Assembly: GCA_036674765.1 (NCBI GenBank)
Contig: JARVKI010000121.1
Span: forward strand, 1 to 64,000
Source of the DNA: Seiridium cupressi
Taxonomy: Eukaryota; Ascomycota; Sordariomycetes; Amphisphaeriales; Sporocadaceae
Reading direction: 5' to 3'
Length of the DNA: 64,000 nucleotides
Positions 23,415-35,037 of this stretch are shown here, one piece after another (position 1 is the stretch's first letter; each line of letters begins with the position of its first letter). The notes below the pieces were generated by a model. That model did no database searches. It was not told the origin of the DNA and was given only the letters and a program-made list of their open reading frames with translations. The translations under genes were made by a program, and so were the position numbers.

Positions 23415-26400
23415 GGTGTCGAATTGCCCCAATGGCTTTCCAATGGCTTCAAATCCGGTCAATTGGTAATAGGATCCAAGGTTGGGCAGTCCCCCGCGGA
23501 TGTCGACTAGGGCAGCAGACAGACCAGCCAGCAACGGGTAGAAGTCCGGAGGCGCCTTGGGAGGTATGCAATGAAGCCCAACCGTGGGGAAGGCAAGGTA
23601 AAGCAAGCAGCAGCGAGGATTCAATATCGGTCAGGCAGCGTTGAGACGGTGAAGGCTGTGCTACGACACGAAGGTGGGATGAGGTGTTGAAGGAGGATGT
23701 CCAGCTACGTATTCAAGGTTGTGGTGCGGGAAATCTGATCCATCAGCGGCGAGACATGTGTGCTTTATTGCAGAAAATTGTTTTGTACGTGCGGGGCAGG
23801 GATATCTAAAGACGGAAACAAAGAACAGAGGACCGAAATGGCTACGGGAAATGGGTACAGACGAGTTCGCCAGACGCATGTTGCGATGCGGCTCTCTCGA
23901 GTGCGACCCCATCTTGATGTGTTGGCGCGTCTCGTTGCCAGTTGATAAAACCATAGGGGACTAGGGAACTCCACCAGAACACATGGGGTATGCATCCCGT
24001 AGAGACGATCATCTTTCGATAAAGTCTCGAAATATGCTTTTGGCAGAATCCGGTACTGTGTCTCCGTTGCGTGTTTACTGTCCCCTGTCCGACAATGGAG
24101 CCGACTGAGCGCGACGGAGACGAGGGAAAGGGCAGGAAGAATAAAATACTGTGCGGTATATGCAGAGAGAGGCATAGTGAAGTGGCAAATGGGGGAAACT
24201 GGAACCAGTCCTGCGGCCAATCTGCACCGTCAATGGACCGATGACGATTGGAGAAAGGGGAGGGCAAAGACGAGGAGTAGACGCTCTATGAGGTGTTCGA
24301 TGGACCGGGCCACCAGTCATGTCCCTGCCTTCAACCTTCCAGAGAAGGGCCGGGGAAGGATGTGCCTGGTTCATGGGCTGGGGTCTCAACGAGAGAAGGG
24401 AAAGCGAATCGTCTGCAGAAGATGCCTCTACTGGCCACTAATGCACCAGCAATCAAAATCGAAGGGGTAGACATTCTAGTACCGGAAACGTTGATTTCGG
24501 ACGGCGAGAATCCAGTCAGGAAGACAGACAGAGAAAAAAAAAACAGACTATACTTCCCCACGTACATGCATAAGCCCACCTGTCACTACTACCAGCCATG
24601 CCTGTCTGGAGGCGCATGTCTGTACGTACCGTACAGTAGGACGCACATAGTACTTATGTACCAATCCATGTACCTTGACAAGAGCTTTCCGAGCGCCGCC
24701 ATTGAGCAAGAGAGATCTGGCCAGAGAGTGAGAGAGGCAGAGAGGGGTTCACTAGCGGGGAGGGGTGCTATTGCTGCTGATGTTGATAATGAAATCCGGG
24801 TAGGGCAGGTTAACTAGTATGCTGATGAAGCCATAATGAGAAGCTCTGAGTGGCCGCAGAGTGAAGAGAGCCATAGTGGGCCAAGATCGATGGGCGATTC
24901 GCACGCCCGAAAATAGAGACTGAGAGGCGCCATTGGACAAATCAGGCGCGGCCGATGACGGTGGGCTAGGCACTGGCTAAGGCAAAGAATTGGAGTAATG
25001 GGAAAATAGACGATTGAACGGCGCTTGCGAGAGAGAAAAAAAAATAAAAATAACGGCCATTATCACCGTTGCCCTTTTTCGCTCTGCCCCTCTCAGAGCT
25101 CAATGGAGACAAGGGCAGGAAAGGTCCCAAACACTGGCTTGAGGCCGGAACGATGCACGATGTGCGGTGAACAAGAATGAGATGCATGAACACTGACTGG
25201 CCTCGGCTTGGCGACCCCAGTTAGACCTGGGCCTCTGGCTCTAGGTCTGCTGGGTCCCTGCAAGGGCCGGCAGCAGCTATTCAGAGCCGACAGACGTACG
25301 GCCGCTCTGACTGGACGAGGCCGGGCGAGGCAACTAGGCGCAGAAGACCAGACGCTTTAACACCTCATGCAATGATGAGTTGGCATTGCCGCTTGATATT
25401 AAATCAAGAACGGCCGACGTGTGTTTTGAATGACAGAATGGTACGAGGTACGAGTCAAACACAACGACCGGCCGCCTGGGAGCGGGTACTGGTACTCTGC
25501 ACAAGAGCAGTCGCTTCCAACGTCGATAACACACGGCCGTTTCTTGCATGCGGGAATTGAAACCGTTCATGATTGATACTCTACGCTGTTGCTCGGTGGC
25601 AGTACAAACGGCTCAGATGCCAGTTTCACCTGCAAGAGGAGAAGCTGCAGGTAGTTAAGATTGGGGTGGCGCCCGAGCGGCGGCTGCAGAGGCGAGGACA
25701 ACTGATCGGCCTGTACAAAGGTACCGGCTGTGGGATTTTCTGATAGCAACATCTCTTTGCGTGTTCGCGTTCGCAAGAGAGCTGGAATGGGCAATAGTGG
25801 AGGCTGATCCGCTCGTCGACTCCAACGACACATGCACCGAGCCTGGTGGCCAGGGTCCCAGAAAAATGAAGAACATAAAACAAGTACATAGGCCGAAAAT
25901 AGAATTATTCTGGAAGGCAGCAGAGCCGATCAACGGTCCAGTGCAGGCTAACAGCATCAGATGCTTCCCAGGACCAATGTCTACTCGACTCCGGGCGTGC
26001 GCGACACATGATTCTCCCCGCCTGTTGGCAGAAGGGGCTACAGCTAAGGTATGCGATGCAGGCGTGTGAGTGGTGCATCGTCAGGTGGCAGGCAGTAGGG
26101 TCAACATAAGCTTAGATCAGCCAATCCCGAGCTTCGGCAGCTCTGCCATTGTCCAACGACATCCCTGATATATACCGAGACGAACCGTGAGATCGAAAGA
26201 GCTTATTAGTTCGTTCGTGCCTTCGGAAAACCTTCTTTTTTCTGTGAGCAAATCCCTGGCCGGATCTTACGGGATGGGGATCAAGCCAACGGATCTCATC
26301 GAGGACGGCATTGGTCGACGCGTACTGGCTAATCCATGCGGTAGAAACGGCCCCCACAGAGCAGCGCGACGATGCGATGTCGTGCATCGCGACCGTCTAA

Positions 26401-28210
26401 GCTTGCTTAGCACAACTCACGTTGTACGGTACGATAGGTACTACTTTACTGCCCCTCCTCGAGCGAAGCAAGGCCCGTCTCATCCTCTGGCAATTCTTCA
26501 TCGACTTGGATGTCACTGCTATGTAAGCCTACCATAGTACATGGGCAGTGACACTGGCAGTGAGCCGGGGCCGGGGCCGCGTCTGTTGTTGAATTGACTT
26601 TACCCCGCCCCCTCCTTTTTTCCATTGTACCACGCCGATGACTATCAGCAGCCGACATCATTCAGGGATCAGCTAATAAGGGTAGCGACCAGGTAAAATG
26701 AAAAAACGTCGAGCTAAGTCGCTATGCTTCCTCGGCTACGTACCTATACATGCCACCTCGGGCAACCTGATGTAAACATAGCAGTTCTCCTCCAGGGCAA
26801 TCCCCATCTCGTCCACCGCAATAGGCAGGATCCCACAGCGCCGCATCGTGGCAGGCAGATATAACCGGGAGATGATGCTATGTCACCTCTGTTCGGTCCA
26901 GATCCGCGGAACATGACACCATCGTCCGAAAGCTTACGGCAGGGAATGGCTGATGGGCGACCGAAAGAAGGGACTGCCACGTCAAAAAACTGGCCCCAGC
27001 ATGGCCTGTGAGGGGGGGGGGGTCCAGAGATACTGAGTGGGGACTAGCACGACGGCATGCAGACGGTCCACCTTTTAGTTAGCTGGACGTTGAGATCGTC
27101 CATGCAAACTACATATCGCCTACATTCTGCAACGAGAACTGTAAAAGGCAAAAACCGCTTCTGAGTTCGATGGGCTTAACCCCCCCCCCATGCAAAGAGA
27201 TGGCCAGCCCGATGACCGTGTTGCTGGATATCTGTCCTACGTTACCCGCCGCATGTCTTAGATTTTGAGGCTGGCACTCCCAGGTGGTTTTCTACCCGAG
27301 ACATTACATGTGGCATTGAACCCGGGGATGTGGTGCTGGCAACTTCGTTTGAGTTATGGCGAGCAATGTCACCCAGCACTCGGCTCTGCTGAAGAAGCTT
27401 TCCAGCTGAGGTGACACAGATGTGGCGACGAGGGCAGATTGGCGAATGCATCGAGTCCCCGTGAGTATGGATTCCATGTTCCACTGCAATCGGGCGAAGC
27501 ACCTGAGCCACCCTTCTTCCTTCCCTCTCGTGGGACTGCAATCACTCGACTGCGACTCATGTGCGCATTGGTGCTGTAGAGAGCGTCGAAAGGGGTTTAG
27601 GCGTGAGCAACCATCGTTCCGTTTCCTGGGATCCGGCCAATCTGTGCGACCCTGGCTCCATGATGCGCTGTCTGGTGTGTAACTGGGGCCTAGCAGGACC
27701 CTGAGCTGTGGGAAATAGCCACATGCAGCTCAGCATCGGCATGCCCTTTCTTGGGGGGAGGCCGGGCCTTCCCGTCTTCATGGCAATCCTAGCAGATGGG
27801 ATGACTCCGGACCACACAGGCTAGTGTCAGAATAGCAGATCTGCCAGTGGTAGAGAAAAATAGGGGTATCAATTATTGTCACGTATTCGATCATTCACTT
27901 TTGGTCACTATCAAGTGTCGAGAGTGAAGCCCATATTCTGACATGCATTCATAAAGAGTTGACATGTGACTTATAGAAACGGGCTGCGCGTATGTATGAC
28001 ACTATAACCTAACCCTCGTGGTCCGCTCGGTCTTCCATCCATGTGCTAAGAGCCCTGAAACGGCAACGTCTAGAATTGAAGCCGACCGATCTGGAGCTAG
28101 ACACTGATCCGCGCGTAGTCCGGCGATGAAATCAGTCCGCAAACGGCCAACTTCGTATTGGCTCGCACCGCGTCGGAGGTAGGTCACTTGGTATGCGGCC
28201 CATAAGCGGG
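23415..28210. other. 4.8-kb gene-poor spacer
   Basis: Upstream of the dsRBD gene and downstream of the farnesyltransferase gene. It contains G and C runs (10 G from about 27013, 9-10 C near 27181) and scattered GTAC-rich motifs near 24620-24670. Open frames of 80-174 codons occur on both strands but overlap each other and show no domain, signal or splice logic. I see no supportable gene. Confidence 0.45.
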
Positions 28211-29919
28211 TCAGAATCCTGGCTTCGATAAGAAGTATTCCATCATCTGTTCTCGGCTCCTCTGAGGGATGGCGTAGACTGGATCTGTAGGCTCGACAAG
28301 GTCTACCTCATCGAAGACTTGATCGCCTGGATGGGGTAATACGGTCCATGTTACGTTTGCCACCTGCTCGACTTGTGGTGTGGCCGAGCTGACAATATGT
28401 TGTGCAGATGAGAGCCCGCTAAGTACGTAGCAGGTGTGGTATGCATCAGAGCGCCTTTGGGAACGTGTCAGCGGGATTTGTCAAGACCATACGTCGAGGG
28501 AACCTTACCGTCCTGGCTTGTCTCTCATGCCCCCTCGAGGTGAATGGTCTTGACCGCAGGACATGATATAGCGTATCAGGCCTTCGCAGTCGTAGAAGCT
28601 ATGCTCAAAGGGAGAGGCCGTGCTTGAGAAGAAACCCGGACTCCCCACGAGGCTGGCTTGTAGTAGAGGCCAGCATGCGCCTACCCAGTGGCTGTAGCAG
28701 CCGTCGACAAGCTTGTTCGTGCGGCCAGAAAAGCCGGCCTCCGGAGCGTATTGGCGCGCCGAAAGCCAAGAGATGAGCCGTGGTGCATCCAGGGCTCTAC
28801 GGGCCAACTTGTATTAGAATGTTGCAATACGTTGTCGTCCTCTGAATGGATGAAAGGGGGCTTGATGCATACCTGGGGATGATGCGATGGGGCGCATCTA
28901 AGATGGACAGGCAGCCTAGAGCGCAGAATGCATATGCACCATGCGCTTCAGCGTCCGGTTTGCCGGATATACCGCCCTCGTAAGTTTGACCTGTGGTCAT
29001 TAGCAGTGTCAGTTAAGGGGCACATGTACTGCATACATCGGCGAACGTAGCCCTCCAACCCCGTAAGGAGATCCTCTAGGCCGGCTGCTCTTGCCGGAGA
29101 GTCGGGTGATAAGCCCAGAGGGATATTGAGCAGCGAAATAATGACAGCCGCGCAGTACGCTCCTCTGTTTGGATTTAGAATGAGTCACACTGCACGCAGA
29201 GTTGCCCGCACTCACCGGACATCAACTTCGCCGCCAAGCGACATGGAGAACCCTCCGTCGCGTTGCTTCAATAAGGAAAGCCACTTCCACATGGCTCTTC
29301 TGTCAATGACTTCATATGCATCCTCCCCGCCAACTATAGCCAGAGCCAAGACCATGGCATACGTGGTCGCCAGATGTGATAGTTGACCAAAGCCTCCGCC
29401 AAAGCCGCCACTGTCATTCTGCAGATGCTGCGCGGTGGCGATGAGTCCGTCGCGGTAGCCGGACACGTCAGCCCCGAGAAGCGACATGCCATTTAATGCC
29501 CAGTACAGGGACCACGGTCTGCTAGCATCGGCCATCACGAACGGCGCAGGAAGCTGCCCCAAGGTGTGCCGCAGAAAGTTGATGATGCGCTGTCGACGGA
29601 GCCGAGGCACCCCATGTATGTTGTACTCAATGCTATCATCTTGTGCCTTCAGCAGAGGCAAACACGAGTCTATCGTACCATCCTGTGCGTTTGAAGTGAC
29701 GGTGATGAGATCGTCGATAATAGGGGGTTCCCTGGTATAAAGGGGGTCAATAGGCAGTTTGTGGACCGACCCGCCGGCCATGTGCGAGACAACTTCTTCG
29801 TCAGCCATCTTGGCTTTCGACGAATTTTCTGGTCTCGCTGGTTTTGCCGGCCTTGGATACTTTCTTATGAACAAAGCTCGCTGACGGGCGTGAGCGAGAC
29901 TCTTGACGGTAGGCGGCAT
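28211..29919 (-). CDS. RAM1: Protein farnesyltransferase subunit beta
   Basis: Five exons on minus, 29919-29216, 29164-29037, 28990-28873, 28796-28509 and 28454-28211, join without a stop to 493 residues. With the alpha subunit this protein attaches farnesyl to CaaX cysteines of Ras, Rho and pheromone precursors in the cytosol. The alpha-alpha barrel repeats are plain: GGFGGGFGQLSHLATTYA, RDGGFSMSLGGEVDVRGAYC, GGISGKPDAEAHGAYAFC and GGFSGRTNKLVDGCYSHW. The catalytic zinc ligands of the family are present as Asp348, Cys350 (VDGCYSHW) and His419 (AYHTCYVLSGL). All four splices restore conserved residues. I start at 29919 (MPPTVKS) because homologues begin near there. The frame is open up to an ATG at 30141, which would add 74 residues. 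The protein ends in KPGF. Confidence 0.92.
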
Positions 29920-32900
29920 GGGTGATATCAGCCTCGAATATGGTTGGGCGGGCGCATAACCCTCGCTTCCAAGCCAGTGCGCGGTGGTTAGAACAGCTCG
30001 ATCAGATAAGGCAAAGTCCGCCTCGGGCTGGTTCCATCCAAGACCTTTATGCAAAAGATGCAGACCCACGACTCCCTTGGGTTTCAAGCGCTCGTTCCCG
30101 AATTTTGGGTTGCCAATTGACTCTCGAAATGTTGCTGTCATGAGCTCGTGGTACCTACCGAAAATGGCCGGCTATTCCCCGGCCCAGCAACTGGCGTCTC
30201 TTCATCAGCTACACGACACGATGACTTCAACAAGCCATTTGGCCATCATCTTTTTTTTTTTTTTTTAAAGTTTGGTTACTCCGTCTATTCTACTTATACT
30301 TATTACGACTATCAAATCTAATTATCTCTGGTATCGGTATATGTATATGCTATACCATAAACTACTGGTAACGTCTTATTCTATTATCACCATATCTCCA
30401 AGGTCCTACTCCTCAGCTGAGCTTGTCGTTGCGTCTCACGACCTTCCAAATGACAATCGCTCACTACCTTGGAGTATCCTTGGAATGCCGCTTCTGAGCA
30501 TATATATCTATATATATGTGTGTGTGTGTGTTGATGCTGTGCTGGCAGATGCCGTGCCAATCTTCGAGCTATAGCTTTCTCGAAAATTAAATGCTCTAAG
30601 TCATCTATCTGGAATCCTGCCCCGGGTCACCCACAGTCGACAGATGCACGAATCATAAAATTCTCAATTGGTAGGTTTTCAGAGGAAAATGTCTCCCCAC
30701 AGCTCTGTGAGAAGCCGATAGCAACACGTGTTTGACACCTCGTATACAAAGTCTTACGATCTGTGGTGGCGTCAACAAGCGACACCTCCATCCATACTGG
30801 CTCGCTGTCGAGGTAGACGAGCACTTCAAACTATTGCTCTATCATGTGGAAGATACAAGTCGATAGACAGCGAGAAGCGGTGCAATTCGAGAAGGCTGGA
30901 TGGCATTCCCGCATGTTCCACCCGCCGCGTACGGTTCAGAGTATTTGTCACGTACAACTCTCTGGGCAATGGCCCGTCCTGCCTAAACAAGGTTGAGTAC
31001 GAAGCGCTGTCAGGCTGGCTGCCGCGTCACCTCATCACAGTTGATCAGCCGTTGAACGCTACCTTGAGCTGTTCGTTGTGGCGGCTAGCTTTAATGATAT
31101 CAGAGCGGCTGGGGCAGCCCGGCTGCACGCCCAGCTGCAATCCTCACACCATACTATAGCTTATCGACACAGCTGGGTATCTTTTCGGGCATCTTGATTA
31201 CCATGGTGCGATCTCGAAATCATATACTCGTTCCACTTTGTGAGCAACGGACAGCAAGGTGCAACACACAAGCTCGCACGGCTGACTGCTATTGACGAGA
31301 AGGGCAGGTAAAGTTGGTATATTGCGAGCACAGCGGTGACCGTGAGAAGAGGCGTTGGGTTTCCGAAACCAAGAACACCTTGCATATTATGGCTCTTTCA
31401 TCATTGCTTTTCCTCAGCTAGCCTATTGATTGCCAAGGTCTAGCCTCAACGTACATGCAAGCTGACCGTCAGTCCTACAACCCCGTGCGATGGTCTTGTC
31501 ATTCAAGCACGTTGCTGGTGGCCAACCTCACGTTTCAGACCCGGCATCAGGCTTGCTGCCTGAGCGCCTGCAACATCTGGATATGAGGTCAAGACCGCTC
31601 TACCATGGAGAACAGGCGTCAGCCGCGCGAAGCCCCGGTGGCCAGCTTAACGACGTTCCTCATCTGAATCATCCACAAGTGTGCACAGAATAATGTACCA
31701 GCGGTAAGGCCAGTAACAGGGTCAACCTGACCACAATGCTTCCGCCAGCCGTCTCTCCTCCGCAACTGAGCGGGAGGATGTTTCGTGCTGTCATCGGCAA
31801 ACAAGCTCATTCGCAAGCTTCGAGCATAGACTCTCCAGACGCTGGAAATCAAGATTCAAGTCGTTCCCACCAAGCCTTAGTTAGAATTGTGTCGAGGCAT
31901 TATTCCCGGGGGTTCTGGGTCTTCCAAGCCGCGCGAAGCGCTCCGCTCCAAGTAAAAGTCAGGTCGCTGTACTCAGGGCGACAATGATGCCCGAGTCCAG
32001 CATGAATTTCGTGCAGCAAGGATGGAGAATGGCTCGATCAATGCTTGAACTAACATTGTAGTATAGCCGAGTCCTTTCTGTCCCTTGCATACTCCTACTG
32101 CAGGACAAGTGCCGCCGATGTCGACTACGGTGTGGATAGTCTGCATACTCGAGTCCGGACTGCCCGGTCACATCCGATATGCCCACCTTATTGTCTACCC
32201 GCAAGTGCCGATCAAGTGTGCGGTCTCGGTGGCAAAGCCATCATGTGCGACGTGCCTGTGAAACGGGGCAGAAACATGCCCGGCATGGGTTCAGTAACAG
32301 CTTGATTGACGACTCCTCAAGCCCGTCAGTATTCCCTAGTAGTTAGATGGTGAAATCACTAGAACAAAGCCACAAACGTGAGAAACCGGATTGAAGATGA
32401 GAAATACCAGCTCATGCCGCGTGGAAGCGCCTGTTTCACGTGGCTGGTAATAACCCGGTCTGACGGTCGTCATGCGAATAGAGTTTTGAGGCTTGCGGAA
32501 AAGCAGAGACACAACTGCCAGCGAACGGACAGTGATCCCAACCGCTTCCCAACCACGTTTCTCGGAAGCGTTACGAAGCGAAATAATGAACGTGCGTTCC
32601 GTCCCATGTTATCAGTTGTTCACACTGTCCTGGGGAGGGGGTTTTGCCGTTTCCGCGCCTCCAGTCCGCTTGGCCCTTCCATTTGGGGCTAAGCGTTCAA
32701 AGCAATGCATTGTGCTTGTAAGTCATCGAGGCTCGAACTATTCAACGCCCGCGGCTTTGCTTGCGAGTGGTATGCCTCACCTGCTTTTGGTGCATTCAGC
32801 CACTCGGGGCCGGAGCACTGTGATAGGTATGTGCTATCACGCTTCTTGTCTTGAATCGTAGGCTAGGATCAAGGTTCCAACACATCTCGCAATCTACATA

Positions 32901-35037
32901 CCGGGACAGTATCTTTGATAAGATTGATGATCGACGGTTGCACCGAGCTTGGAGTGATAAGCGCGGGGTTCACTTTGAGAAAGTGGATTGGGCAGTATAA
33001 GAGACGACTTCGTGTGACGTGTTCCAAGGTCTGGTACAATGCGCAACAAGACCTAGGAAACGCTTTGCGAACCCACGAAACCTAACCATCACCAGGAAGG
33101 GCATGTCATGGCGTCATCTGTCAAGTTATAAGATCAGTGTTCTCGACCTTGTTACGCTCCTGCCGCAGAATTTCATTCAACAGATCGGAAGGATTCTGTT
33201 GTGCTGCCCTGATATGGGAAGCGACTAGAGAAGTTAGCTCAAGATCTAGTCGGACGGAGTCGACCAAATAGCCTCAGATAGCGGCCGGCCGTCCGAGTAA
33301 TGGAACTGGAGCGATCTGGTACTAGTATTCGGTAGCGAAGAGATCCCGTACGGCAGACTGATTAGTGAGGCTCTTGTGACCTGGCCTTGAAACGCTCGTG
33401 AATTGTCTCACATGGTTACGTTGGACAGATGATGGGGCTTGTGGGTGACTATGTATGTTCTGATGATCCGAGTCACAATCGTACGAGAGGCATAGCGGAC
33501 TCTTGGTAGATGACCGGGTTTCTCGCAAGCAGTTCTGGACAAGTCTGGATCTGGTCGTGCAGACTAGCTAGTAGCGTGCCGTCGAATGGCACGTACCTCT
33601 GTAGTGCTGTACAGTGAGAAGTCTGGCCGGGCTACTAGCACAGTACTTGTTCCCGACGACCTCGCGAAGTTCCGCACAATGTTGATTGCTGAACCTGGGC
33701 CGACTCGACTCGACACGGCACGACAACGTACACTATCGATTGTGCATCGTATCGGTTGCGTTCTAGCCAAAACCAACGGCGCGAATGGCCCCGTCGTATG
33801 CGCCTCAATTCCGTGGTGGCAAGGAGGTGGAGGAGGAAGTGTTTCCTTTGCATCCGGTCCCTGAGCTGATGATTATCGATTGAACTTGGGATGCAGTGAG
33901 ACGATGGAGCTCCTGGCCAGGGGAGAAGAGTCTACCGCAGCATCGTGAGTGGAGCAGCCAGGGCCGGGCCAAGCGGTTGATAAGTCGAGATTCACAGATC
34001 TGCTGGTAGTTTATCGCTAGAAACCGGGTCCTGCTGGGCAATTAGTCGTTTAGTCTCAATACACTGGCAGTAGGCTGAGTAGATCGTGAGACACTATTAC
34101 TCTAGAGGAAGACGTGCGAGTGAGACTCCACGAGCACGCCGTGACCGCGGATTGTCTCGCTGCCGAACCCCGGCCGATTCTTGTCTGTCTGGGAACAGCA
34201 GCTGTCTTATGGAGGTCTGCACGCCGTTGGAAGTCGGCCAAGCGATACTAATCCGCAATGGATGAGTCTGCAATCCATAGAGACTCTGCGAAGTTGTTGA
34301 GTCTCAGAAGCAGCCACGGGACTGAGGCGCCCCCCTTGCAGGTAGTTAGCAGCTGGGAGCACCCTGATCTTCCAGGGGGGTGGAGGTCGCAGATAGTGGA
34401 GAGCTTCAGCCGGCGTATGTATGTAGGAGGAAACCCCGCCAAAACGCAAGTGGTGAGAGGGCCTTGAGGGTATCGTGAGAGCGCTGGAAAGAGGAAGGCG
34501 GCAGCCAGGACAGGCCAGTGGCCCATCGATTGGCTCGCTAAACAGCCCAACGGGCATGCTGGGTACAGCGTTCCCCGCCGTGGTGCTTGTAGCTTGACAG
34601 TGTCAATGCTCCCTGCCGCGACGGGCTGGTCGCTGGAAGTACCCACTGGCGCCCACTGTGGGGTTGCTTCGAGTGCTACCATTGGCGCGGTGGCCCGCAT
34701 CTCCCTGCACGTGTCCCACATACTGCTGCACGCCGAGAGCGGCTAACCACTGCCATTGGACGCCGTCCAGCCCCGTCCCGGGCAGCCAACGCTCGTCTTC
34801 ACCGCCATTCCTCACCCACAATCTCACCCACTTCCATGGCCGTGTCCCCCTCGATATCCTCGATCTGGCTCGAGACTTACACCAAATCCTACCATCTCTC
34901 CCCATCCTCTCCCCAGCACACACCCCTGGGCACCTTCACCGTTCGACTGCCAAAGAGCGGTGTCGACGACGAGTCCGTACAATACCAACCACGATCCGCG
35001 AGCCGAGTCGACAGACCTTTCTGTCCTTTTGCTCACA
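29920..35037. other. 5.1-kb spacer with microsatellites and possible relic frames
   Basis: Begins with the promoter of the divergent farnesyltransferase gene, including a T16 run at 30251-30266, then AT-rich sequence with a TA/TG microsatellite at 30500. A minus-strand frame at 30627-30824 looks coding-like but has no recognised family. The last 400 bases before 35038 are pyrimidine-rich, as expected of the regulator's promoter and leader. No complete gene could be supported. Confidence 0.45.
30500..30531. repeat. TA/TG dinucleotide microsatellite
   Basis: Alternating TA repeats interrupted once by a C, changing into about seven TG units. A typical slippage-prone marker. Confidence 0.85.

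Noticed and set aside
24293..24817. 174-codon plus-strand frame in the 23.4-28.2 kb spacer
   Set aside because: No domain, signal peptide or biased composition that suggests coding. It overlaps frames on the other strand of similar quality.
34756..35037. Longer start for the Zn2Cys6 regulator
   Set aside because: In-frame, but the residues are Pro/Ser/His-rich leader-like sequence. The ATG at 35038 has a better context and a more typical N-terminus.
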